NCBI GenBank assembly: GCA_933228675.1
Contig: OW121744.1
Location: 23,710,640-23,774,639, forward strand
Source of the DNA: Stomorhina lunata
Taxonomy: Eukaryota > Arthropoda > Insecta > Diptera > Rhiniidae
Length of the DNA stretch: 64,000 bases
Direction: 5' to 3'
Shown: positions 32,225 to 43,675 of the stretch, piece by piece
Position numbering within the stretch: the first letter of the stretch is position 1
How the letters are laid out: each line of letters opens with the position of its first letter
Program-made: the position numbers and the translations under genes
The notes under the pieces: generated by a model
The model's database searches: none
Told to the model about the DNA's origin: nothing
What the model saw: the letters and a program-made list of their open reading frames with translations, nothing else

Positions 32225-33013
32225 TGACAAACTTTTGTATACCCTTCACCACCATAGGTATTATAAGTTTGTGCTGATGTATGTAACGCATAGAAATATT
32301 TGTCTAAGACCCATCTTTTAGTATATCAATAGGCTAAGAATCACTTTCTGAGTCGATTTAGCGATGTCTGTCCGTCCGTCTGGCTGGCTGGCTGGACCCC
32401 CATGTAAACATTGTAATCAAATTATAGGTCGCAATTCTAAAGATAATTTGATGAAATTTGGCACGGATCATGATAATGGGACCATGGCTATTGAAATTCG
32501 TCAAAATCGGTACATTATTTGTGGTACCTCCCATAGGTCCCACTTCCCGAAATTGATATATTGGTCACAAAAATCAATATTTTTTCATGATATTTTAAAC
32601 AAATACTGCTTATGTAAACTTAAATCACTGTACGAAATTTCGTTGAAATCGGTTCACTTCTGACCATAGCTCCCATACAAACTCTTTTCTCAAAACGTAT
32701 CAAATGAGACAAAATTCACTAAAACGCTCGTTAATCCGAAGATGATGTGAATTTTAAGTTTATTTTTTGCATACATAATTTGCAACAACTGTAATCAATT
32801 TGCCAAATTTCGAGATAATCGGTCCACATTTGACCCTAGCTCTCATATAAGTCCAAATGGCGGAAACAGCTTAAATGTATAAGTTACGGGAATATGTTTG
32901 TATGATGGCAAAATTTAACAAATATTTGTCTTTACACAGGAAAAAGAACACCTTTGACTTTAGTGGTGAAGGGTATCGTATGGTCGGGCTTGACCGACTA
33001 TAGCACTTTCTTA
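32225..33013 (-). mobile_element. Dispersed repeat family A, near full-length copy 2 (minus strand)
   Basis: Reverse-complement partner of 349-1145. The terminal words ATACCCTTCACCAC (32239-32252) and GTGGTGAAGGGTAT (32963-32976) are here perfectly complementary over 14 bases, 738 bp end to end against 749 bp in copy 1. Beyond the inner terminus both copies extend about 40 bp further to a GCTATAGTCGGTC-type boundary (here as GACCGACTATAGC). The open frame 32364-32663 is incidental to the repeat. Confidence 0.82.
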
Positions 33014-33352
33014 ATTGTTTTTATAGAATCTTATTATAGTACAGCCCATAAATCAACTTCTTTAGTTCCATTTTTTTATAGAATTTTTTCTTTAAAAATT
33101 TTCTTAAAACTAACCACAAAATTTTAACAAATTATGTGTGTATTTAAAACAGGAAACGGAAGTGATTTTAATTTTATGTATTGAGATTTTTTGATGTTAA
33201 ATTTTAGTTTTTTTCCCATAAATCTTTCAAGTTCTAGACTTCAGGTGATTCAAGAAACAGACACTTTTATACTCGAAAATCTGTTACATTTATATTGTAA
33301 TTATATTCGAAATTCAAGTGATTTCAATAAGGCCCAAACTCAATTCTAAGAA
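33014..33352. other. AT-rich spacer, no gene seen
   Basis: Low-copy sequence between family A copy 2 and the pogo-like element. Nothing recognisable. Confidence 0.5.
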
Positions 33353-33354
33353 TA

Positions 33355-33528
33355 CAGTAGAACCCCGATAAATGATAATAAAAACAAATCAACTTTTTTC
33401 CAAAAAAAAAAAATTTTTTTTTTCTAAAAATTCTAAAACTTTTCGTTTTTATAACACCAAAAATTTTTAGATTAGCAGTTAAAAAAAAAATTCAAATTTT
33501 CGCAATTCTATTTATCATGATTCCACTG
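33355..33528. mobile_element. Pogo-like miniature inverted-repeat element (174 bp)
   Basis: Starts CAGTAGAACCCCGATAAATG and ends CATGATTCCACTG. The reverse complement of the end (CAGTGGAATCATGATAAATA) agrees with the start at most positions, sharing CAGT-GAA and GATAAAT. TA flanks both ends (33353-33354 and 33529-33530). CAGT-GAACCCCG-type termini and TA duplication are hallmarks of pogo/Tigger elements of the Tc1/mariner superfamily. The A/T interior has no coding capacity. Confidence 0.75.
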
Positions 33529-33530
33529 TA

Positions 33531-33916
33531 TAAACTTTTTAAGTAGTAACAAGAGAAACTTCTCAAAAAAAAGAACTTAAAATATTCTCAGAGTGAAATT
33601 CGCAAGAAACCCATACAAATTAACTGAAAAATTTAATGAATTACTAAAGAGCAAAATGATCAAGTAACAGAGAATTGTGAATGTATTAAAATTCTGAAGA
33701 TGTATGAGAATGTATGTTTTAAATACATTTTTATTTATTAGTATGTGAGAGAATTTTCTGCATATGCTGGTAGATTGATTAAAATGACGAAAGGTATTTT
33801 ATTTCCCCAGCTGTTTATTGACCCCAAAATTCAAGTCATGGTTATAACCAAATTCATTTTTTGCTGATAAAGTTAAGACATTCTCTTAGGAAATATTATG
33901 AATTCTTAAAGTATTC
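33531..33916. other. AT-rich spacer, no gene seen
   Basis: Low-copy sequence leading to the long inverted repeat. No gene or element is recognised. Confidence 0.5.
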
Positions 33917-34284
33917 TTTAAAGTATTAAATCAATTGCTACATGATTGTGTGGCAAGTTGAACTATCCTATTGAAATCAAACATTTACCATGAAAATCGA
34001 TACCATGGAAATTGGGTACAAACAAATCGGTTATCATGGTCCGACGTCCCCTTTTTCAAAGAAATATGGGCCAATTATGGCTGCGCTAGGGGGTCTACAG
34101 ATAAGTACCCCCTAGCGCAGCCATAATTGGCCCATATTTCTTTGAAAAAGGGGACGTCGGACCATGATAACCGATTTGTTTGTGCCCAATTTCCATGGTA
34201 TCGATTTTCATGGTAAATGTTTGATTTCAATAGGATAGTTCAACTTGCCACACAATCATGTAGCAATTGATTTAATACTTTAAA
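33917..34284. repeat. Near-perfect 178-bp inverted repeat derived from a transposase
   Basis: Arm 33917-34094 and arm 34107-34284 are complementary without a gap. The only non-Watson-Crick position is T at 34017 against G at 34184, which would still pair as G-U in RNA. The loop is 12 bases (34095-34106). The right arm reads, in the plus strand, as a mariner-like transposase segment (see next entry), so the left arm is an inverted duplicate of a protein-coding relic rather than a conventional terminal inverted repeat. A transcript across it would fold into a 178-bp duplex. Near-identity of the arms, in a copy whose reading frame is already full of stops, indicates recent duplication or ongoing arm-to-arm conversion. 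A library or assembly artefact must also be considered. Confidence 0.95.
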
Positions 34285-34406
34285 AGTTTGAGATCCTTTA
34301 ATAATTAAGAACCAAGAGTTATGCCGAAAACCAGAGACAATTTATACGACCCCATATACTTGAAAAAGTGCCCGAAAATTGGTCTAAAGGAATTGGGTAC
34401 TTTATT
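34107..34406 (+). pseudogene. Mariner-like transposase core and C-terminal fragment (plus strand)
   Basis: In one plus-strand frame the right arm of the palindrome reads SAAIIGPYFFEKGDVGP, two stops, and later MVNV, stop, FQ, stop, DSSTCHTIM. GPYFFE and the FQ-D--TCHT block (second catalytic Asp) are diagnostic of insect mariner-like transposases. After about 34284 most of the WPPRSCD region is missing. The frame fragments KPETI (about 34337) and RPHILEKVPENWSKGIGYF (from about 34350) then give the C-terminal part, matching the LEK and RPH signatures of the 30.1 kb copy. It holds at least five stops and two shifts or deletions. Confidence 0.8.
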
Positions 34407-34496
34407 AATATTGAATCTTTTTATTGCTTTTGTCCCATCAACACATGATCAAATAAATGCGTAGTTTGAGATTCAATTAATTTAAAATCATTTTGA

Positions 34497-35990
34497 GTGA
34501 CGCCATCTATCGGAAATTTATCGCACCAACATAGAAACCTTCCTCGGCTCATGCACAACAACTTTGTTGAAGATCTTAGCATGATCAAATGCACTGTGTA
34601 CGATTTAATAAATTTTAAGTAAATTTCAGTGGCGCCACCTGTTGGCAATTGTTCATTACAACTTAGAAACCTTAGTCGGCTCATGCACAATAACTTTGCT
34701 AAAGATCATAACATGATAACATTTTTATATGCATATATAGAAGAAGATAATTTATAGAGTTTATACAATATATGAAAACTATATTATAAAATACAATATG
34801 TAAATATAAAAAATTTCCATGGATTTTATAAACTCCAAAAAACACAAATTAATTTGATACAAAAAAATTTGTGATAAAGAACCGTTCGACCGATTTTAAG
34901 CTAAATAGTCCGAACAAAGCCTAAACATTTGGTTTGGATAGGAGAGCCCGTTATTGAGTTTTATGTTATAACGAAAAGTGACATTAATTTTCATATATAA
35001 AGAAGAAGATAGCATGATCAAATGCACTGTTTACGATTTAATTCATTTTGAGTAATTTTCAGTGGCGCCACCTGTTGGTAATTAGTCATACCAACTTAGA
35101 AACCTTAGTCGGCACAACAACTTTATTAAAGATCATAACATGATCAAATTTTTATATACATATACGAGTATAGAAGAAGATAATTTATAGAGTTTATACA
35201 ATATATGGAAACTATATTATAAAATATAATATGTAAATATAAAAAATTTCCATGGATTTTATAAATTCTAAAAAACACAAAATAATTTGATACAAAAAAT
35301 GTGATAAATGAAGAACCGCTGGACCGAATTTGAGCAAACTTCGCATTCACCATCAAGTAAATAGCCCAAACAAAGCCTAAACATTTGGCCCACTTAATAC
35401 AAGTAGATGTTGATTCAAAATAGTACAGTTTAACAGTTAGTTTCAGTGGCGCCACCTGTTGGTAAATGGTCATACCAACTTAGAAACATTAGTCGCCTCA
35501 TGCGCAACAGCTTTGCTAAAGACCATAACATGATCCAGTTTTTATATACATATAAAGGAAGAACATTTATAGAGTTTTTACAATATATGGAAACTATATT
35601 ATAAAATACAAATATAAAAAATTTCCATGGATTTTATAAACTCTAAAAAACACAAATTAATTTGAAACAAAAAATGTGGTAAATGAAGAACCGCTCGACC
35701 GATTATAAGCAAACTTCGCATACACCATCAACTATATTTAATCCGAACAAAGCCTATACATTTGGTATGGATAGGAGAGCCCGTTATTGAGTTATAAGTT
35801 ATAATGACATTAATTTTAATACATTAAGAAAAAAATTTGAACATATTCAAACCATTTTCATTATATTGCATTTTTAAATTTAAACTTTTTAAATGGCCCA
35901 GCCAATACAAGAAGATGTATATTATAAACGAGGATAAACTTTTGCAGACCATAACTTTTATAATTTAAAAGTTACACAACAATGAGCATT
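34497..35990 (+). repeat. Composite of family D (132-bp) monomers and family C insertions
   Basis: Family D monomers start at 34497 (diverged), 34629, 35062 and 35446. The first two are exactly 132 bp apart. Family C copies at 34712-35005, 35147-35440 and 35533-35990 interrupt the D units at the same place, next to the CATGATCAAA word. The word appears again after C at about 35008-35019 (GCATGATCAAATG), so C is bracketed by about 10 bp of matching sequence. This is compatible with repeated insertion at one target or with amplification of a single C-in-D composite. The 34421-34690 minus-strand frame is an artefact of two D monomers (132 is divisible by three). Confidence 0.85.
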
Positions 35991-36655
35991 TTCATTTGAT
36001 AAAAAAATTATCTTAAGAAAATTTTTTGATAAAATTTTTGAGAAAAAATTTTTGATATGAAAATTATCTATAGAAGAATTTTTGATAAGAAAATTTTCTA
36101 TAGAAAAATGTTTGATAAGAAAATTTTCTATATAAAAATTTTTGATAAAAAAATTTCTATAGAAAAATTTTTTATAAGAAAATTTTCTATATAAAAATTT
36201 GAAAAAAATTCTATAGAAACATTTTTGATAAAAAAATTTTCTATAGAAAATTTTTTGATAAGAAAATTTTTTATAGAAAAATTTTTGATAAAAAAGTTTT
36301 CTATAGAAAAATTTTTAATAAGAAAATTTTCTATAGAATCATTGTTGATAAACAAATTTTCTATAGAAAAATTTTTTATAAAAAAGAATTTTCTATAGAA
36401 AAATTTTGATAAAAAAGATTTTCTATAGAAAAATTTTGATAAAAAAATTTTCTATAGAAAAATTTTTGATTAAGATAATTGCCTATAGAAAAATTTTTGA
36501 TAAAAAATATTCTATAGAAAAATTTTTGATAAATAAAATTTTTTATAGAAAAATTTTTGATCAAAGAATTTTCAATAGAAAAATTTTTGATTTTTGAATT
36601 TTCAAAAGAAAAATTTTTGATAAAAAAAATTTTCTATGGAAAAATTTTTGATACA
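35991..36655 (-). repeat. 30-bp A/T minisatellite array, minus orientation
   Basis: About 22 monomers of TTTTTGATAAAAAAATTTTC plus TATAGAAAAA, the exact reverse complement of the ATCAAA/CTATAG family. It directly follows family C copy 4 (the sequence changes near 35995). Variants with AAGAAAATTTTC are interspersed. Confidence 0.93.
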
Positions 36656-37480
36656 AAATGTTTGACCTTTGACCTTTACAGGTTGTAAAATAGGCCATTT
36701 AAGTAAGTAAAGCATTAAAAATTCACCTATTATTCTTGAAGTTAACCCATATTTTGAAACCAAAAACAAGTCTTGCGAATATACGATAGCAAAATATAAA
36801 AATAGCAAAGAAAAATCTTAAAATAAACCTGTAAAAGGAAGTTTTCGTAAAACCAGCTAAAGAAAAAAATGTAAAATATAATTCAAATCATTGAAAGAAA
36901 AAGTGAATTTCTTATATTTTGCAGATTCTTTTTTGCTTTTATATATTTTTTGGTTTTCTTCCTTATTCTTAGATTTTATTATAAGACTGATAATAAAATA
37001 AATCTTTCAAGGACGTATAAGCAGCAACATCAAGACAACATTAAAAGAATACAAAAAAGCTCTAGTAAAATAAGAAAAAAAATATGGGGTTTGTGAAAAA
37101 TAAAGCACATACGCACTGGCACTGGTAGCGACAAAAAGGAACGCCATCAATAGACTAAAGACCGACCGACTGACAGGCAAACATGGTCGACTTATAAGTA
37201 TGTAGTAAATATTAAACCGGATTCCTGTACCCACCAGTTTTGTATATGTTTATAGTCATTACTCTTGGTCGACTTTCAATATTGGGCTCTAATTTAGAAG
37301 TTGAAAGGAAGGAAATACGAAAAATGTAGAGAACGTCAAAATTGAAATGTCTTTTAAAGAGTGTTCCAAATGAAATATGCATTTACTATTTTAGCCAAAA
37401 CTTATTTATAGTGCAATAAATTGTTGTTTTGTTATCAAATTAGCTTTTATAGATATGTCAGATACTATTATTTTAAAACT
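36656..37480. other. Low-copy spacer
   Basis: No gene is seen. The stretch 37007-37260 is more complex and GC-richer than average (for example GCACTGGCACTGGTAGCGAC and GACCGACCGACTGACAGGC). The sequence ATATGCATTTACTATTTTAG near 37376 recurs inverted at about 43685-43715, tying this flank to that of the inverted satellite monomer there. Confidence 0.5.
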
Positions 37481-39190
37481 TATTAATTTGGACTACGAAA
37501 CGAAAATATTTTGAAAGAAAAATTTTTCGGTGTAAATTTTATGATATCTCTGAAACGACTAAGCGGATAAAGAAAAATGTGATGACGACTTGAAGATAAA
37601 ATTGTTCTTGAATTTCGGTTTTTATTATTAACTCAATACAATCAGCCGCTATAGAGTTATATTAACATTATTTGCAAAAAAAACAGGTTTTTCGGAAGAA
37701 ATAAATTATATCTCGAAAACTAGAGTTAACTCGGAAAAACTTCTTGTTATGATCGATCAAGAACTAAGTAACTAAACAATGGAATATTTTTTTGCATCTC
37801 CAATATAAATAAAAAAAAATATTTTTTTTCTTGTATTGGTAGTAGATTTTCGGTGAAAATTCTATAATATCTCTAAAACGACTAAAGCGGATAAAGAAAA
37901 ATGTGAAGACGACTTAAAGATAAAACTGTTCTCGAATTTCGGTTTTTCTTATTAGCTCAATATAATTAGCCGCCTTGGAGTTATCTTAACATTATTTGCA
38001 AAAAACTTGTTTTTCGGAAGAAAAAAATTTTATCTCGAAAAATTTTTCGGTGTTAATTTTATGATATCTCTAAAACGACAAAGCGGATAAAGAAAAATGT
38101 GAAGACGTCTTAAAGATAAAATTATTCTTGAATTTCGGTTTTTATTATTAGCTCAATATAACCAGCCGTTTTGGGGTTATATTAGCATTATTTGCAAATA
38201 ACATGTTTTTCGGGGGGAAAAAATATATCTCGAAAAATGTTTCGGTGTAAATTCTATAATATCTCTAAAATGACTAAGCGGATAAAGAAAAATGTGAAGA
38301 CGACTTAAAGATAAAATTATTCTTGAATTTCGGTATTTATTATTAGCTCAATATAACCAGCCGTTTTGAAGTTATATTAACATTATTTGCAAAAAACATG
38401 TTTTTCGGCGGGAAAAAATATATCTCGAAAAATGTTTCGGTGTAAATTCTATAATATCTCCAAAACGACTGAACGGATAAAGAAAAATGTGAAGACGACT
38501 TAAAAATAAAATTTTTCTCGAATTTCGGTTTTTCTTATTAGCTCAATATAACCAGCCGCTTTGGAGTTATATGAACATTATTTGCAAAAACATGTTTAAA
38601 AAAAAATGTGTCTCGAAAAATTTTTCGGTGTTAATTCTATAATATCTCTGAAACGACTAAGCGATAAAAAAAAATGTAAAGACGACTTAAAGATAAAATT
38701 GTTCTCGTATTCGGTTTTTCTTATTAGCTCAATATAACCAGCAGCTTCGGAGTTATATTAACATTATTTGCAAAAAACATGTTTTTCATAAAAAAAATAT
38801 ATTTTAAAAAATTTTTCGGTATAAATTCTATAATATCTCTAAAACGACTAAACGGATAAAGAAAAATGTGAAGACGACTTAAAGATAAAATTGTTCTCGT
38901 ATTTCGGTTTTTCCTATTAGCTCAATATAACAAGCCGTTTTGGAGTTATATTAACATTATTTGTTTTTCGGAAAAAAAAAGTATATCTCGAAAACTAGAA
39001 CCAACTCGGAAAAACTAACGTCTATCTAACATAAAGATAAAATTGTTTTTGAATTTTGGTTTTTCGTATTAGCTCAATACAATCAGCCTTTTTGGAGTTA
39101 TATTAACATTATTTGCAAAAAACAAGTTTTTCGAAAAAAATTATATCTCGAAAACTAGAACCAACTCGGAAAAACTAATGTCACTTTCAG
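37480..39190 (+). repeat. Satellite with ~193-bp monomers (TATCTCTAAAACGAC type)
   Basis: About eight to nine monomers. The anchor ATAATATCTCTAAAACGACT recurs at about 37541, 37864, 38061, 38256, 38451, 38639 and 38830 (typical spacing 188 to 197 bp). Other shared phrases are GATAAAGAAAAATGTGAAGA, TTCGGTTTTTATTATTAGCT and AACATTATTTGCAAAAAAC. The gap between the first two anchors and the tail from about 38990 hold truncated monomers. No open reading frame is conserved between units. Confidence 0.92.
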
Positions 39191-40437
39191 ATTAAGCAGA
39201 CCAAAGTCAACTAGATTTGGTCAAAAATTCTTGTGCGGCAAATTTTTTTGACCTGTGTTATCAATTAAAAGGAAAACTACAATCCAAAAATTTAGACCAA
39301 AACAGAAAATCAAATTTTCTGTTATATTCATTCAAAATTTTGTTGAGGCAGGAAAATATAAATAAGATAAAAGCTAAACATTATAAAATTATAAAGAAAA
39401 TCACAAAGAAAATCTCTAAGAAAAGCATTACTCAAAAACATGTGTGTAACCCGCAGCATAACTCCAAATGGGAATAGAATCAACCGGAAAAAGCTAGCGA
39501 CTGTAGCAGCAGCAGAAACAACAATAAAAATATTACCGGAAAATATAAAAAAACAAGAAAAATAAATTAAGAAAAATACTGGTAAGTAAAGACGATGACG
39601 ACGACCTTTAAAAAAATCCAAACATGTTTTGTAATGTTGCAGTGAAAAAAAATAAAAATAAGAAAATAAAAATTGTTAAAAGATTTAGGCCAAAAACACC
39701 GCATGGACAGACGCAGAAAAAACGACATAGACGAAAAATAAAAAAAAAAGTAAAATAAAATGTTATATAAAAAATACTAATAAAAGTAATAAAAAAAAAA
39801 ACGAAAAAAATAAAATGAAGAAGGTAAATAAGGAAAAATGAAATAAGAAGAAAATACATTAAAAAAACACACGTGTATGTCCGTCCTTGCGTATGTCTGT
39901 CTGTCTTCTATCCATCTGCTTCTGACTGAATAGATGAATGAATGAATGAATGTAAACTTGGCTGAATGGAGGGAATGGAAATGGATACATACTACGTACT
40001 TACATACATTCTTATATGACTGTTATGAGCAGGAATGGGATGAGTATGTTAAAAGTCTGGCGACTGACTGAATGTTTGGTTATTTTGACTCCTCTAAACA
40101 AAAAAAAATATACAACAACGAACTGGCTGACACAATTGGGGGTCGGGATATTTATTTATAAAAAAACAAAATCTCTTAAGTTTTCTTTTACTTTTGGTTA
40201 CATTTCCTTGACTACGACAACATATCGTCTGTTATTTTTATAATAAAAAAATACCTGTCTTCTGTGCTTTTCCCATCGCCTATGATGTAAACATGATGAT
40301 GCAATAATAAGATTCTTTATTCTTCAGAATTTTATTAACAAAGAAAAAATATTTAGAAGAATAAAAAAGTAAAAGTTTTTACTCATAGAGAACAGAACAA
40401 AAACAAGAAAGAGTTTTCTACTCCATTTTGTTAAAAT
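39191..40437. other. Low-copy A-rich spacer
   Basis: A-rich plus strand (39330-39860) with GCAGCAGCAG at about 39507, a GTCTGTCTGTC and GAATGAATGAATG microsatellite at about 39895-39955, and otherwise single-copy sequence to 40437. Open frames here (for example 39217-39477) are Lys/Asn/Ile-rich by composition and have no recognisable domain. Confidence 0.5.
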
Positions 40438-40439
40438 AT

Positions 40440-43090
40440 TTTTATCAAAACTTTTTCTATAGAAAATTTTTTTATCAAAAATTTTTTTATAGACATTTTT
40501 TATCAAAATATTTTCAATAGGAAATTTTTTGTCAGAAAATTGTCTACAGGAAATTTTTTTAATAAAAATTTTTCTATAGAAAATTTTTTGTTAAAAACTT
40601 TTCTATAGAAATTTTTTTATTAAAAATTTTTTCTATAAAAAATTTTAGATAAAAAATTTTCCATTTTTCTATAAAAAATTTTTTATCATAAATTTTTCTA
40701 TGGAAAATTTTTTATCTAAAATTTTTCTATAGAAAATTTGTTTTCAAAAATTTTTCTATTGAAAATTTTTTATCAAAAATTTTTCTATAAATTTTTTTTT
40801 ATCAAAATATTTTCTATAGGAATTTTTTTATTAAAAATGTTTCTTAGAAAATTTTTTATCAAAAATTTTTATATAGAAAATTTTTTTATCAACAATTTTT
40901 CTATATCTTTTTATCAAAAAAATTTTTTTTTGTAAATATTTTCTTTAGAAAATTTTTTTATTAAAAATTTTTTATCAAATATTTTTCTTACAAAATTTTT
41001 TTATCAAAAATTTTTCTATGTAAAATTTTTCTATAGCAAATATTCTTACAAAATTTTTTCTATGGAAAATTTTTTATCAAAAATTTTTATATGGAAAATT
41101 TTTTATCAAAAATTATTCTATGAAAATTTTTTTTATCAAAAATTTTTCTATAGAAAATTTTCTTACAAAAATTTTTCTTGAAAATTGTTGATCAAAATTT
41201 TTCTATGGACAAATTTTTTCTCAAAAATTTTTCTATTTTTTTGATAATGTTTCTATACAAAATTTTCTTACAAAAATGTTTCTATAGAAAATTTTCTTAC
41301 AAAAATGTTTCTATAGAAAATTTTCTTACAAAAATTTTTCTATAGAAAATTTTCTTACAAAAATTTTTCTATAGAAAATTTTCTTACAAAAATTTTTCTA
41401 TAGAAAATTTTCTTACAAAAATTTTTCTATAGAAAATTTTCTTACAAAAATTTTTCTATAGAAAATTTTCTTACAAAAATTTTTCTATAGAAAATATTCT
41501 TACAAAATTTTTTCTATGGAAAATTTTTTATCAAAAATTTTTATATGGAAAATTTTTTATCAAAAATTATTCTATGAAAATTTTTTTTATCAAAAATTTT
41601 TCTATAGAAAATTTTCTTACAAAAATTTTTCTTGAAAATTGTTGATCAAAATTTTTCTATGGACAATTTTTTTCTCAAAAATTTTTCTATTTTTTTGATA
41701 ATGTTTCTATACAAAATTTTCTTACAAAAATGTTTCTATAGAAAATTTTCTTACAAAAATTTTTCTATAGAAAATTTTCTTACAAAAATTTTTCTATAGA
41801 AAATTTTCTTACAAAAATTTTTCTATAGAAAATTTTCTTACAAAAATTTTTCTATAGAAAATTTTGTTACAAAAATTTTTCTATAGAAAATTTTCTTACA
41901 AAAATATTTCTATAGAAAATTTTCTTACAAAATTTTTCTATAGAAAATTTCCTTACAAAAATTACCAAACATGTTTTATGGAAATTTTTTTATTAAAATT
42001 TTTTCTATAGAAATTTTTTTATCAAAATTGTTTCTGTAGAAAATTTTTTTTATCAAAAATTTTTCTATAGAAATTTTTTTATCAAAAATTTTTCTATTTA
42101 AAATCTTTTATCAAAAATTTGATATGACAAATTTTTTATCAAAAATTTTTTATCAAAAATTTTTCTATAGAAATTTTTTTATCAAAAATTTTTGTATGGA
42201 AAATTTTTTATCAATAATTTTTCGATGAAAAATGTTTTATCAAAAAATTTTCGATGTAAAATTTTTGTTAAAATTTTTCTATGGAAAATTTTTCTATGGA
42301 AAATTTTTCTATGGAAAATTTTTAATAAAATTTTTCTATGGAAAATTTTTTTATCAAAAATTTTTCTATAGAAAATTTTTTTATCAAAATTTTTTCTATA
42401 GAAAATTTTTTTATCCAAAATTTTTCTATAGAAAATTATTTTATCAAAAATTTTTCTATAGAAAATTTTTTTATCAAAAATGTTTCTATAGAAAAATTTT
42501 TTATCAAAAATTTTTTATCAAAAATTTTTCTATTAAAAATGTTTTTGTCAAAAATTTTTCTTTAGAGAATTTTCTTACAAAAATTTTTCGATAGAAAATT
42601 TTTATCAAAATTTTTCTATAGGAAATTTTTTTATTTAAAAATTTTTTATTAAAAATTTTTCTATAGAAATATTTTTATTAAAAATTTTTCTATAGAAAAT
42701 CTTTTATTAAAAATTTTTCTATAGAAAATTTTTTATCAACATTTTTCTATAGAAAATTTTTTTATCAAAAATGTTTCTATGGAAAATTTTTTATCAAAAA
42801 TTTTTCTATTGGAAATTTTTTTATCAAAAATTTTTCTATGGAAAATTTTTTATCAAAAATTTTTCTATAGAAATTTTTTTATCAAAAATTTTTCTACAGA
42901 AATTTTTTTAAAAAAAATTTTTCTATAGAACATTTTTTTATCAAAAATTTTTCTACAGAAATTTTTTTATCAAAAATTTTTCTATGGTAAATTTTTTATC
43001 AAAAATTTTTCTATAAACATTTTTTTATAGAAAATTTTTCTTTAGAAAATTTTTTTATCAAAAATTTTTCTATAAAAAATTTTTTTATCA
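40440..43090 (+). repeat. 30-bp A/T minisatellite array with 454-bp higher-order duplication
   Basis: About 88 monomers of the ATCAAA/CTATAG family. The sub-variant TTTTCTTACAAAAA is homogenised at about 41250-41490 and 41730-41960. A block of distinctive, partly broken monomers (TATTCTTACAAAATTTTTTC through GATAATGTTTCTATACAAAA) occurs at 41041 and again at 41495. The two blocks are nearly identical over at least 230 bp, so a 454-bp higher-order unit is duplicated. Open frames on both strands (up to 120 residues at 42232-42594) come from the 30-bp period. Confidence 0.95.
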
Positions 43091-43091
43091 A

Positions 43092-43335
43092 AATTGGTTT
43101 TTTCGTGTTGGCTTTAGTTTTCGAGATATTTTTTTCTTTTTTTCGAAAATCAAGTTTTTTTGTAAATAGTGTTATATAACTCCAAAACGGCTGCTTATAT
43201 TGAGCTAATAAGAAAAACCGAAATTCGAGAACAATTTTATCTTAAAGTTGTCTTTACAGTTTTCTTAATCCACTTAATCGTTTTAGAAATATCAATGGAT
43301 TTAGACCAAAAAAAATATTCTTTTAAGGAAGAAAA
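43092..43335 (-). repeat. Single inverted monomer of the 193-bp satellite
   Basis: The reverse complement of this stretch aligns to the 37.5-39.2 kb satellite. AACGGCTGCTTATATTGAGC and AGAAAAACCGAAATTCGAGA are the complements of its AGCTCAATATAACCAGCCG and TCTCGAATTTCGGTTTTTCT phrases. The anchor appears as TTTTAGAAATATC. It is sandwiched between two short-period arrays with no spacer. Confidence 0.88.
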
Positions 43336-43359
43336 ATTTAAAAAAAAAGAAAAGTATTA

Positions 43360-43675
43360 TCGAAATTTTTTTATAAGAAAAACTTCATTAAATTTTTTCT
43401 ATAAGAAAAATTTCATAAAAATTTTTCTATAAGAAAAATTTCATAAAAATTTTTCTATAAGAAAAATTTCATAAAAATTTTTCTATAAGAAAAATTTCAT
43501 AAAAATTTTTCTATAAGAAAAATTTCATAAAAATTTTTCTTTAAGAAAAATTTCATAAAATTTTTTCTATAAAAAAAAAATTTCATGAAAATATTTCTAA
43601 AAAAAAATTTCATAAAATTTTTTCTATAAGAAAAATTTTAATAAAAATTGTTCTATAAGAAAAATTTTATAAAAA
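43360..43675 (+). repeat. 28-bp array (TTTCATAAAAA/CTATAAG type)
   Basis: About eleven monomers of CATAAAAATTTTTCTATAAG plus AAAAATTT, very regular between 43400 and 43540 and decaying at the right end. This is a distinct subfamily with AAGAAAAATTTCAT linkers. Confidence 0.93.

Noticed and set aside
34421..34690. Minus-strand 89-residue frame with an internal repeat
   Set aside because: It spans two family D monomers of exactly 132 bp (44 codons). The internal repeat and openness are explained by the DNA repeat.
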